This document shows, in pieces, positions 52,458-60,356 of a DNA stretch of 64,000 nt (positions within the stretch are counted from its first letter, which is position 1; every line of letters begins with the position of its first letter). Origin of the DNA: Actinobacillus suis ATCC 33415 (GTDB taxonomy: Bacteria > Pseudomonadota > Gammaproteobacteria > Enterobacterales > Pasteurellaceae); contig NZ_CP009159.1 in assembly GCF_000739435.1 (NCBI RefSeq), positions 1,922,001 through 1,986,000 of the forward strand, given 5' to 3'. The notes under the pieces were generated by a model, which saw only the letters and a program-made list of their open reading frames with translations, made no database searches and had not been told where the DNA came from. Both the position numbers and the translations under genes were made by a program.

Positions 52458-52488
52458 GCCCTCATTCAATCAATACGAGGAAATCCCA

Positions 52489-53564
52489 ATGAAAAAATCA
52501 TTTAAGAAAACCCTACTTTCAGGTTTATTTATCTCAACATTATTTTTAGGAGCAAACGCGATGGCAGCAGATTACAAACAAAATCCCTTTACTTTAACCT
52601 ATGACGGAGCGATTACGGAAAACGTGCAAGGCAAAGTGAATATTCAACCTGTGAAATATCAACTCAACGGTTTGACCATTGCAGCAAATGTTTATACCCC
52701 AGCGAATTTTGACTCAAGCAAAAAATATCCGGCAATCGTAGTGGCGCACCCGAACGGTGGCGTGAAAGAGCAAGTGGCGGGCTTGTATGCGCAGAAATTG
52801 GCGGAACAAGGTTATGTGACCATTGCCTTTGATGCGGCATATCAAGGCGGTAGTGGTGGCGAGCCGCGTTATGTGGATAAACCGGCTAACCGCATTGAAG
52901 ATATTCGTGGTGCAGCGGATTTTATCAGCCAATTTAAAGGGGTAGATGCAAACCGTATCGGCTTGCTAGGTATTTGCGGTGGCGGTGGTTACTCTATTAA
53001 AGCCGCGGAAACCGACAAACGCTTTCAATCGGTGGCAACTATTTCCTTGTTTAACAGCGGAGATGCGCGTCGCAACGGTTTTATGCGCTCGCAAACCAAC
53101 AACATTCAAGAACGTTTGAAACAGGCATCAGATGCCCGTGCGCAAGAGGCGGCTGGCGGTGAAATTCTTTATACACCAGCTTTTGCCGCAGGAATGACAC
53201 CTGAACAAGTAGCGGCGTTGCCTTATGATCTGTATCGTCGTATCGTCAAGGTTATGAATATTACGCGCAAACCCACGCCCACCCGAATTCGCAAACCAAT
53301 TTTACCGTGAGCAGTTTGTTGGATTTGATGGTGTTTGATGTGAATACTAATGTGGAACTTATCAATCAACCGTTGTTGATGATCGCAGGTGAAAAAGCGG
53401 ACAGTTTGTATATGACTGAAGAAGTGTTTGCCAACGCCAAAGGCACGCAAAATAAAGAGTTGTTTATCGTGCCGAATGCGAAACATATTGAAACCTACTG
53501 GAAACCTGAATATGTGAAACAAATCAGCGAAAAACTGACAGGTTTCTTTGGTAAGAATTTATAG
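52489..53564 (+). pseudogene. Exported dienelactone-hydrolase-like protein, frameshifted
   Basis: The gene encodes a signal peptide (to LGANAMA) and an alpha/beta hydrolase: VVAHPNGGVKEQ, the nucleophile elbow GICGGGGYSI and AFDAAYQGGSGGEPR. The frame breaks near 53240, where the 8-bp unit GTATCGTC occurs twice in tandem (53232-53247). With one copy removed, the frame joins the downstream part (53307-53564), which holds MIAGEKADS and the catalytic His region NAKHIETYW, giving about 355 aa. As written, translation stops at 53310 and the catalytic His is lost. A sequencing error cannot be excluded. Confidence 0.88.
53232..53247 (+). repeat. 8-bp tandem duplication causing a frameshift
   Basis: GTATCGTC is repeated twice without a gap. 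Losing one copy restores the reading frame of the hydrolase. Confidence 0.9.
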
Positions 53565-53580
53565 TTGTAAAATTTATAAT

Positions 53581-53649
53581 TGTAGGGGCGAAACATCTTT
53601 CGCCCCAATTTCCCGATTGTTTCAGGGCGAAAAATATTTCGCCCCTACA
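53581..53649. repeat. TGTAGGGGCGAAA inverted-repeat element 1
   Basis: TGTAGGGGCGAAA (53581-53593) and TTTCGCCCCTACA (53637-53649) are perfect inverses, and each forms an inner GGGCGAAA/TTTCGCCC hairpin. It is the first of three similar intergenic palindromes in the cluster. Confidence 0.85.
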
Positions 53650-53660
53650 GAGAACACTCT

Positions 53661-54764
53661 ATGAAAAAAACGTTGTTATTTTCCACCGCACTTGCTTTCG
53701 CCACGTCATCGGCTTTTGCGGAACAAACCATTACGCCTTATACGCAACATCAATGGACGGTCGCACCGAGCGAGCATTTTTCAGGGGCAGCACGTTTTAC
53801 TCGGCTGCCTGAAATCCCGAACAGCCCTGACGGTTCGGCGATTGTGGAATTTCAGGCAGGTGCTATTACCGATTGGCACAGCCATTCGCAAGGGCAATAC
53901 TTAATTGTTACCGAAGGCGAAGGACGCACGCAGGAATGGGGCAAGCCGATCCAAATCATCAAAAAAGGCGATGTAATTTGGTGTCCGCCGAACGTGAAAC
54001 ATTGGCACGGTGCGAGTGAGTACAGCAAAATGTCGCATATCGCCATCAGCCCGAACGCCAAAGAAAATAAAGCCACTTGGTTAGAAAAAGTGGAACTGCC
54101 GAAAACCGATCCCAAAGCCGATTTGCAAAAAATCAGCCAAAACACACCGCTTGCAAATAAGCAACTTGCCATTGTGCCGATTGCGTTCCATTCCGCCCGA
54201 GGCGATTTAGATCATCTAAAACCAGCCATTGAACAAGGCTTGGCAAGCGGTTTAACGGTGAATGAATTACGTGAGATTTTCGCTCATCAATACGCCTATG
54301 CAGGCTTTCCGCGTGCTTTAAACGGCTTACTGACCTTACAAAACGTACTGAAAGAACGCGGCGAAAAAGGTATTCAAGATCCACAAGGTAATCCGCCAAC
54401 GCAAGCCGAACCGACCGATTATTACGCCTTAGGTACGCACACGCTCAACACCCTAAGCGGTCGGGATAATTCCGCTGTGTTGTGGAATTTTGACGGTGTA
54501 GATTACGCCCTAAAAGCCCATTTATTCGGCTATTTGTTCAGCCGTGATAATTTGAATCCCGTAAACCGTGAATTGGTTACGGTCAGCACCCTTGCCAGCC
54601 TTGAAACCGTGCAGAATCAACTGCGCTCGCATTTAGGCATTTTGAAAAATCTAGGCTTAAATGAAACAGAATTAAAACGAGTGATGGATAAAATCCGCCA
54701 ACAAAACCCAACAGCTGCGGATAGGGGGGAGAGCGTGTTGAAAGACGTGTTTAAGGTGCAATAA
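53661..54764 (+). CDS. Exported cupin-carboxymuconolactone decarboxylase fusion protein
   Basis: The 367-aa protein has a Sec signal (to SSAFA), a cupin barrel (about 50-125, metal-type motif DWHSHSQGQYLIVTEGEG and PPNVKHWHGA) and two CMD-like helical units (about 165-225 and 285-350). The AhpD-type CxxC is absent, so peroxidase activity is unlikely. Cupin-CMD proteins occur in clusters of esterases and oxidoreductases but the reaction is not settled. Uptake word ACCGCACTT lies in the signal-peptide codons (53685-53693). Confidence 0.88.
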   Translation: MKKTLLFSTALAFATSSAFAEQTITPYTQHQWTVAPSEHFSGAARFTRLPEIPNSPDGSAIVEFQAGAITDWHSHSQGQYLIVTEGEGRTQEWGKPIQIIKKGDVIWCPPNVKHWHGASEYSKMSHIAISPNAKENKATWLEKVELPKTDPKADLQKISQNTPLANKQLAIVPIAFHSARGDLDHLKPAIEQGLASGLTVNELREIFAHQYAYAGFPRALNGLLTLQNVLKERGEKGIQDPQGNPPTQAEPTDYYALGTHTLNTLSGRDNSAVLWNFDGVDYALKAHLFGYLFSRDNLNPVNRELVTVSTLASLETVQNQLRSHLGILKNLGLNETELKRVMDKIRQQNPTAADRGESVLKDVFKVQ

Positions 54765-54836
54765 TGCGTAGGGGCTAATCACATTAGCCCCAAAACAATC
54801 ATAGGAACATCAGGGCGAATGTAATTCTCCCCTACA
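54765..54836. repeat. TGTAGGG-type inverted-repeat element 2
   Basis: GTAGGGGCTAAT...ATTAGCCCC forms the left hairpin; CTCCCCTACA (to 54836) mirrors the left end. It follows the cupin-CMD stop. Confidence 0.7.
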
Positions 54837-54864
54837 AATGGATTTTAAATTTTGTGTAGTTTAC

Positions 54865-54895
54865 AAAGTGCGGTCAAAACCACCGCACTTTTTTA
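54865..54895 (+). terminator. Terminator built from a Haemophilus-type uptake dyad
   Basis: AAGTGCGGT (54866-54874) pairs with ACCGCACTT (54882-54890), followed by T. It ends the P2 unit. Confidence 0.85.
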
Positions 54896-54912
54896 TTCCC
54901 CACAGCTCATTA

Positions 54913-54979
54913 TTGAATTTCATTCAATACCCCATTCATTTTTCCCTATCTAATCAACACAATCTTTCCGACCTATAAT
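54913..54979 (+). promoter_or_regulatory. LysR-type promoter P3
   Basis: Dyad TTGAATTTCATTCAA (54913-54927), 23 bp, -35 TAATCA (54951-54956), 17 bp, -10 TATAAT (54974-54979). It drives the transporter, NmrA-like and hydrolase genes. Confidence 0.85.
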
Positions 54980-55010
54980 GTTTTCAACTTAATTTAATCG
55001 GAGAAAAACA

Positions 55011-55955
55011 ATGATTTCGTTAGTTGCTGCGCCTGTTGGCGTGTTGGTGGGAATGGGGATTGCGTTGCAGACGGGGATAAATTCGGTGTTGCGTAAAAAT
55101 GTTGTGTCGCCATTGTTGTCGTCTTTTGTATCTTTTGGCTTTGGCTCTATCTTATTGATTTTGCTGATTTTTGTGCAAAATGAACCGCTTGCGGTTTCAA
55201 CAGAAACATTAAGCCAATCGCCTTGGTGGATTTGGTTAGGTGGTTTGTTGGCGATGTTCGGGCTGACGGTCAATATCTTGATTTTCCCTCGTTTGGGCAG
55301 TGTGCAAACAGCGATTATGCCGATTTTAGGGCAAGTCATCACGGGCACGTTGATTGACACATTCGGCTGGTTTTCGGCACCACAATATGATTTTACCCTA
55401 TTGCGCTTAGTCGGCTTAGCGGCAGTAATGGTGGGCATTGGCGTGGCGATTGTACTGCCTTCGCTCAAACAACGCAGCCTGAAAAACCGTGCAGAAAGTT
55501 CATTGTTGGTTTGGCAAATTCTCGGCATCAGCGGCGGCGTGGCATCAGGCATTACGCCTGCGGTCAATGCTGCCTTACGCCAGACTTTACATTCCACCAG
55601 CTTTGCGGTCTTCGTTCCCTTTGCTATCGGTACGCTGTTATTGGCTTTGGTGATTTGTTGCAAAGAACCAACCGCTTGGCGATATCTCAAAAATGCGCTG
55701 AAACAACCGCAACCTTGGTGGCAATGGTTCGGTGGTTTGCTCGGGGCGATTTATATCGGCGGTATTGTGCTGATCGTGCCACAAATCGGCACAGGCGGTG
55801 CGATTGTAACTTCGTTATTTGGCTTGTTAGTCGGCAGCTTGTTGATTGACCAATTCGGCTTGCTCGGCGCAACCAAAAAACCGATTAACGCCTTACAAAT
55901 CATAGGCTTGCTGGTGTTATTGGCGGGTGTAGTGATTATTCAAATAAGTAAATAA
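55011..55955 (+). CDS. DMT-superfamily transporter (DUF606/YdcZ type), duplicated
   Basis: The 314-aa protein has about ten TM helices made of two homologous YdcZ-like halves (about 1-150 and 165-314). Each half holds the GVLVGMGIALQTGINSVLR / GGVASGITPAVNAALR segment and a GSILIDQFG-type end (GTLIDTFGWF and GSLLIDQFGLL). It may import or export a small molecule for the cluster; the substrate is unknown. Confidence 0.88.
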   Translation: MISLVAAPVGVLVGMGIALQTGINSVLRKNVVSPLLSSFVSFGFGSILLILLIFVQNEPLAVSTETLSQSPWWIWLGGLLAMFGLTVNILIFPRLGSVQTAIMPILGQVITGTLIDTFGWFSAPQYDFTLLRLVGLAAVMVGIGVAIVLPSLKQRSLKNRAESSLLVWQILGISGGVASGITPAVNAALRQTLHSTSFAVFVPFAIGTLLLALVICCKEPTAWRYLKNALKQPQPWWQWFGGLLGAIYIGGIVLIVPQIGTGGAIVTSLFGLLVGSLLIDQFGLLGATKKPINALQIIGLLVLLAGVVIIQISK

Positions 55956-55965
55956 GGAAAGCAAA

Positions 55966-56745
55966 ATGCAAAAAATAAACAAAATTTTAGTGGTTGGCGC
56001 CACAGGCAGTATTGGGCAATATGTCGTAACTGAAGCCCTAAATAAAGGTTATCAAGTTCGTGCGTTGGTACGTAATCCAAACAAAGTTCAGTTTGATAAG
56101 AGAGTTGACGTTTTTATCGGCGATTTAACCCAACCTGATACGTTAAAAGGTATTTCAGATGGCATTGATGGCATTATTTTCACCCAAGGCAATTATGCTG
56201 ATCCTGAAAATGTGGATTATCAAGGGGTAAAAACCATTGTGAATTCCCTCAACGGTCGCTATACCAAACTAGTACTGATGAGTACGATTTACAGTATTCT
56301 AGTCGTGAATGAACTCCGTTTTGACAATGGTTGTGCTTGGAAACGCCGTACTGAACGCTTAATTCGAGCTTCTCATCAACCTTATACTATTATTCGCCCT
56401 AGCTGGTTTGACTGCAATGAAGCAGATGAACAACAGCTCTTTATCACGCAAGGCAAAACAAATTACTCCCTGACCGCAAGCGATGGTGGTATTTCTCGTG
56501 TACAACTAGCAGAAACCTTAGTCCAGGCTTTAACGGTTCCCGAGGCAGAACATAAAACCATTGAATTATTTGCCGAAAAAGGCGAGCGGACAATGGGTTT
56601 TAATCGTTTGTTTGCGACAGCGATTGCAGATGAACCAACAGAAAATTTTGACGGAATTAAAGACCCGAATAATCGCCCTTTTAATCTAGAGCCTGCTAAT
56701 GTGGTACAAGATTTACAAAGTCTAGCAAAAATAAAGCGCGCTTAG
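55966..56745 (+). CDS. NmrA-like NAD(P)-binding protein
   Basis: The 259-aa protein is an atypical short-chain dehydrogenase: GATGSIGQYVVTEALNKGY at the N-terminus, then VRALVRNPNKV, which suits NADP. The YxxxK catalytic pair of classic SDRs is not evident. It may be a reductase or redox sensor. It lies 10 nt after the transporter gene. Confidence 0.85.
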   Translation: MQKINKILVVGATGSIGQYVVTEALNKGYQVRALVRNPNKVQFDKRVDVFIGDLTQPDTLKGISDGIDGIIFTQGNYADPENVDYQGVKTIVNSLNGRYTKLVLMSTIYSILVVNELRFDNGCAWKRRTERLIRASHQPYTIIRPSWFDCNEADEQQLFITQGKTNYSLTASDGGISRVQLAETLVQALTVPEAEHKTIELFAEKGERTMGFNRLFATAIADEPTENFDGIKDPNNRPFNLEPANVVQDLQSLAKIKRA

Positions 56746-56756
56746 AGGGATAAAAA

Positions 56757-57692
56757 ATGAAATATTTATTACTCATTGGAGGACTTTTAATGCAGCCCCT
56801 TTCTGCTCAACCATTTACCCAAAACAGTAGCGTAAACGATATTCTTACCCAACCAACATTTCAAGGGTTTGCTGAGCGTCTGCTGCCTTGGGATGACAAA
56901 AGTAATGAGCCAAATTTACAACTAAACCAAATTGAACAGTTAATGCCTTATCATAGCCATATTTCGCCACAGGTAGTGACGACAACGCTAAATAAAATGC
57001 TCCAGCGAGCAGAACAAGGCGATACCATTTTTTACGAAATTTATAGCGAAGTGGAAAAACGCCAAGATCCAAGCAAGCAACATACAGGCATATTTGTATT
57101 TAAAGGCAAACCGAATGCGCCCTTTGCGATGATTGCCCCAGGCGGTGGCTTTGCTTACGTTGGATCACTGCATGAGGGCTTTCCGATTGCGCAATCTATT
57201 GCCGAACAAGGCTATAACGCATTTGTCGTGAAATATAGAGCGGGCATGGGTGGACAAATCGCCACCGAAGATATGGCTCAAGCGGTCGAATTCGTGCAAA
57301 AAAATGCAAAAAGGTTACAAGTCGACCCTAACGGCTATTCCGTATGGGGCGCCTCCGCCGGGGCAAGAATGGCAGCCTATATCGGCTCATACGGCACTCA
57401 GGCTTTTGGCACAACACAAAACTCCAAGCCCAACAGTGTGATTATGCTCTACACAGGACACAACGATTACAACCGCCAAGGCGAACCAGCAACCTTTGTT
57501 GCTATCGGCGAACAAGACGGCATCGCATCACCAAATGTGATGAAACGCCGTCTTGAAAAACTCAACGAAATGGGCGTGCCAACAGAATTTCATCTTTATA
57601 AAAATCTTGGGCGCGGTTTCGCATTAGGCACGGGAACAACAGCAGAAGGCTGGGAAAAACAGGCTGTTAAATTTTGGCAACAGCAACGTTAA
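56757..57692 (+). CDS. Exported alpha/beta hydrolase (BD-FAE-like esterase)
   Basis: The 311-aa protein has a signal peptide (to QPLSA) and an esterase domain: MIAPGGGFAYVGS (oxyanion), the nucleophile elbow WGASAGARMAAY and GEQDGIASP with the acid. This is the acetyl-xylan or acylglycerol esterase-like BD-FAE fold. The usual catalytic His is expected in the last 40 residues, where LYKNLGRGFALG stands; His is replaced there by Arg/Gly, so activity needs checking. It ends the P3 unit; no terminator is obvious. Confidence 0.82.
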   Translation: MKYLLLIGGLLMQPLSAQPFTQNSSVNDILTQPTFQGFAERLLPWDDKSNEPNLQLNQIEQLMPYHSHISPQVVTTTLNKMLQRAEQGDTIFYEIYSEVEKRQDPSKQHTGIFVFKGKPNAPFAMIAPGGGFAYVGSLHEGFPIAQSIAEQGYNAFVVKYRAGMGGQIATEDMAQAVEFVQKNAKRLQVDPNGYSVWGASAGARMAAYIGSYGTQAFGTTQNSKPNSVIMLYTGHNDYNRQGEPATFVAIGEQDGIASPNVMKRRLEKLNEMGVPTEFHLYKNLGRGFALGTGTTAEGWEKQAVKFWQQQR

Positions 57693-57748
57693 TATATTTA
57701 CAAACGGTCGGATAAGTAAACATTTTTACAAATTCCACCGCACTTTCA

Positions 57749-57815
57749 TTGAATTTTATTCATAAGCCTATTTAATTTTTCCCATCTAATCAGTTAAATC
57801 CCTTTTTCTTATAAT
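57749..57815 (+). promoter_or_regulatory. LysR-type promoter P4
   Basis: Dyad TTGAATTTTATTCAT (57749-57763, one mismatch), 23 bp, -35 TAATCA (57787-57792), 17 bp, -10 TATAAT (57810-57815). It drives the flavodoxin and DUF4405 genes. A Haemophilus-type uptake word overlaps just upstream (57737-57745). Confidence 0.82.
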
Positions 57816-57847
57816 AATCTCCATTCAATCATTACGAGGAAAAATAG

Positions 57848-58477
57848 ATGAAATTAAAAAAGACATTACTTCTTAGTGCGATTTTATCCACGACCACAAC
57901 ATTATCTGCTCAAGCCAAAAACTTGATTATCTACTTCTCTCAACCTGAAAACTACACAGCCGATCAATTAGTGGACGGTGTCTCAGGGGCGAGTAAGCTG
58001 ATTAAAAACGGCGAAATGCTGGGCGCAAATGAATATTTGGCGAAAGAAATTCAGAAAAACACAGGCGCGGAATTATTCCGTTTGGAAACGGTGCAAAGCT
58101 ATCCGGCCACTCATCAGCCGTTGCTAGATTTTGCGCAAAATGAACAGCGTCAAAATATCAAGCCAGCGTTGAAATCGCTGCCTAATTTAGCGGACGTGGA
58201 CACGGTATTTTTGGTCTATCCGATTTGGTGGTATCAAATGCCGATGCCGCTTTATTCTTTGCTTGAACAAGTGGATTTTAGCGGAAAAAATATCGTGCCT
58301 GTGGTCGGTCACGGCGGTAGTCGCTTGGGCGGAACGGATAAAGTTATTCAGCAACTTCAACCCCAAGCCAAAGTGAAGAAAAGTTTTGAGGCGTATTTAC
58401 ATAAAACGGTCAGAGCAGAGCCTGAAGTAGAAAAACGGTTGGCGAAGTTCTTAACTGAAAATGGTTATAACAAATAA
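57848..58477 (+). CDS. Exported flavodoxin-like protein
   Basis: The 209-aa protein has a Sec signal peptide (cleavage near LSAQA-KNL) and a flavodoxin domain: NLIIYFSQPENYTADQ (P-loop-like), LVYPIWWYQMPMPLYSL (flavin isoalloxazine loop) and VVGHGGSRLGGT. It matches the flavodoxin_4 type. Periplasmic flavodoxins are uncommon and would need flavin supply outside the cytoplasm. It precedes a cytochrome-like membrane protein, suggesting an electron-transfer pair. Confidence 0.88.
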   Translation: MKLKKTLLLSAILSTTTTLSAQAKNLIIYFSQPENYTADQLVDGVSGASKLIKNGEMLGANEYLAKEIQKNTGAELFRLETVQSYPATHQPLLDFAQNEQRQNIKPALKSLPNLADVDTVFLVYPIWWYQMPMPLYSLLEQVDFSGKNIVPVVGHGGSRLGGTDKVIQQLQPQAKVKKSFEAYLHKTVRAEPEVEKRLAKFLTENGYNK

Positions 58478-58479
58478 TT

Positions 58480-58549
58480 TGTAGGGACACACTGAGTGTG
58501 TCCATCTTGTTATATTGCCTTTTACGGACACACGCCGTGTGTCCCTACA
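58480..58549. repeat. TGTAGGG-type inverted-repeat element 3
   Basis: TGTAGGGACACAC...GTGTGTCC (58480-58503) and GGACACACGCCGTGTGTCC plus CTACA (to 58549) form two hairpins with mirrored ends. It lies between the flavodoxin and DUF4405 genes. Confidence 0.85.
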
Positions 58550-58558
58550 TTGATTATT

Positions 58559-59245
58559 ATGAAGAAAAAATATCTCTTCCAACTCGCTCAAGATTTGGTT
58601 CTCACGGCAATTTTGCTTTCGCTTTTTGGTTATCATCTTTATGAAGAAATCACGCACGAATGGCTCGGTTTAGTCTTTTTTGCCTTGATTATCTCACATC
58701 TTTCGCTGAATATCTGGTGGCTCAAAAAGCTATTTTCAGGCAGCTATAACGGATATCGCATTTTGCAAAGTGCGGTTAATTTGGCAACGTTTTTGTTATT
58801 TTTAACCGCTTGTATCAGTGGCATTATGCTTTCTAAACATCTGTTTGCAGAAATGCCGTTCCACTCTACCACCGATTTTATGCGAAAAATTCATATGACC
58901 AGCACTCATTGGCTGCAAATTTTCGCAGGCGTCCATTTGGGGTTACATTGGAAAGCGATTGCGAATTTATTAGCAAACGGCTACCGTTTAGATCTTGAAC
59001 ATTGGCTCGCTCGTTGGCTTATTCCTGCTTGCTGGTTGATTATCGCTACTTGTGGCATTTTCATTTTTGTACAACGAGAGTTGTTGCCCTATTTATTGCT
59101 GAAAGTGGATTTTGCCTATTTCAATTATGATGAACCACAAGCGGTCTTTTATTTTGACTTTTTTGCGATTTTAATTGCGGTGGCTTACAGCACAAGATTT
59201 TTGGTTTGGTTAATTTTATTTAGGCAAAACAATGCAACAAGTTAA
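58559..59245 (+). CDS. DUF4405 cytochrome-like membrane protein
   Basis: The 228-aa protein (ATG 58559) has about five TM helices. Histidines occur within helices: IISHLSLNIWW and HWLQIFAGVHLGLHWK, the pattern expected of a b-type heme protein of the flavinylation-associated cytochrome group (DUF4405). It could pass electrons from quinol to the periplasmic flavodoxin encoded just upstream. Its last 14 nt overlap the start of the truncated transporter gene. Uptake words of both types occur in it (58768 and 58805). Confidence 0.8.
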   Translation: MKKKYLFQLAQDLVLTAILLSLFGYHLYEEITHEWLGLVFFALIISHLSLNIWWLKKLFSGSYNGYRILQSAVNLATFLLFLTACISGIMLSKHLFAEMPFHSTTDFMRKIHMTSTHWLQIFAGVHLGLHWKAIANLLANGYRLDLEHWLARWLIPACWLIIATCGIFIFVQRELLPYLLLKVDFAYFNYDEPQAVFYFDFFAILIAVAYSTRFLVWLILFRQNNATS

Positions 59246-59771
59246 AACTATCAACAGTATTTTATTACTCATTATTTTATCGGCATTGATGGCATTTACT
59301 TCGCTTTCAACGGATATTTATCTGCCTGCGATGCCACAAATGACCCAAGATTTAGGCGGTCAAGCAGAATTAACGGTTACGGGATTTTTGATTGGCTTTG
59401 CTTTAGCACAGTTGCTTTGGGGCCCGATTAGCGACCGTATCGGACGTAAAATACCGCTTTATATGGGTATGGTTTTATTTGTGATTGGCTCGGTAGGCTG
59501 TGCGATGTCGGAGACAATTGGGCAAATTGTTTTTTGGCGTGTATTTCAGGCATTCGGTGCTTGTACTGCACCGATGTTGGCTCGCGCAATGGTGCGTGAT
59601 TTGTTTGACAAAACACGCGCCGTGCAATTGATGTTCACACTGATGATTATTATGGTGGCAGCGCCGATTGCAGGGCCTTTGATTGGTGGACAACTGCTCA
59701 AAGTCAGCTCGTGGCATACAATTTTTTATTTGTTGGCAGCCATTGGGACGCTTATCCGCAAATTGAACTGA
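59232..59771 (+). pseudogene. Truncated Bcr/CflA-type drug MFS transporter
   Basis: The 179-aa frame holds the N-terminal five or so TM helices of a Bcr/CflA transporter: SLSTDIYLPAMPQM, LIGFALAQLLWGPISDRIGRK and FQAFGACTAPMLARAMVRD. At about 59748 the sequence changes to the C-terminal half of a LysR gene in another frame; the transporter stops at 59771, missing more than half its length. It is unlikely to work. Confidence 0.88.
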
Positions 59772-60268
59772 TTTTACTGACGGATGACAGTATCGCAGAT
59801 TTAATGGATGGTTCAATTGATATTGCTATACGTGCTGCCGAACCAGCCCCTAATAGCCAATTGATCGTCCGTTACCTTACTCAATGGCGACTTTGTCTAT
59901 GTGCTTCCCCCGCATATTTAGCTGAAAATCCTATTCGTACGCCAACGGATTTATTAGCACAAAAATGGCTGAAATATAACGATAGCGTATTTAATAATGC
60001 TTTTAGCAATCTAAATTTGGGGCAATTTCGTAGCAGTAAAATTCTACACTGCCCAACGATTCTTGCAGCGAGAACCTTGGCTATTTCAGGCTTCGGACTC
60101 ACCTTCCAACTTGAAGGTGAAATTGCCTCAGCAATTAAAAAAGAAGAATTGGAAATAGTACTGCCGCATATTCAAATGCCGTACTACAATCTATATGCCG
60201 TCACTGCTCATCGTAAGCAATCCGCCAAAATGGAATGTGTTTTGAAATTATTAAAAGAAAGTTTTTAA
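59748..60268 (+). pseudogene. C-terminal fragment of a LysR-type regulator
   Basis: From AYPQIELILLTDDSIADLMDG onward this is the effector-binding half of an LTTR: IDIAIRAAEPAPNSQLIVRYL, CASPAYLAENP, ending at LLKESF. The HTH and about 90 residues are missing, with Bcr/CflA sequence in their place. Nothing supports expression. Confidence 0.85.
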
Positions 60269-60302
60269 CAAAAAATAGTCCAAATACTCCAGCAAATCTC
60301 AC

Positions 60303-60338
60303 AAAAAAACCCTAGCTCTTTCGAGCTGGGGCTTTTTG
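60303..60338. terminator. Bidirectional terminator between LysR fragment and lldD
   Basis: CCCTAGCTC, loop TTTC, GAGCTGGGG (one T-G pair), flanked by A and T runs. Confidence 0.85.
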
Positions 60339-60356
60339 TTTATATAAGATTTAATG

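Noticed and set aside
54989..55690. 233-aa antisense frame in the DMT transporter gene
   Set aside because: Lys/Pro/Thr-rich mirror of a membrane protein; the sense strand is clearly coding.
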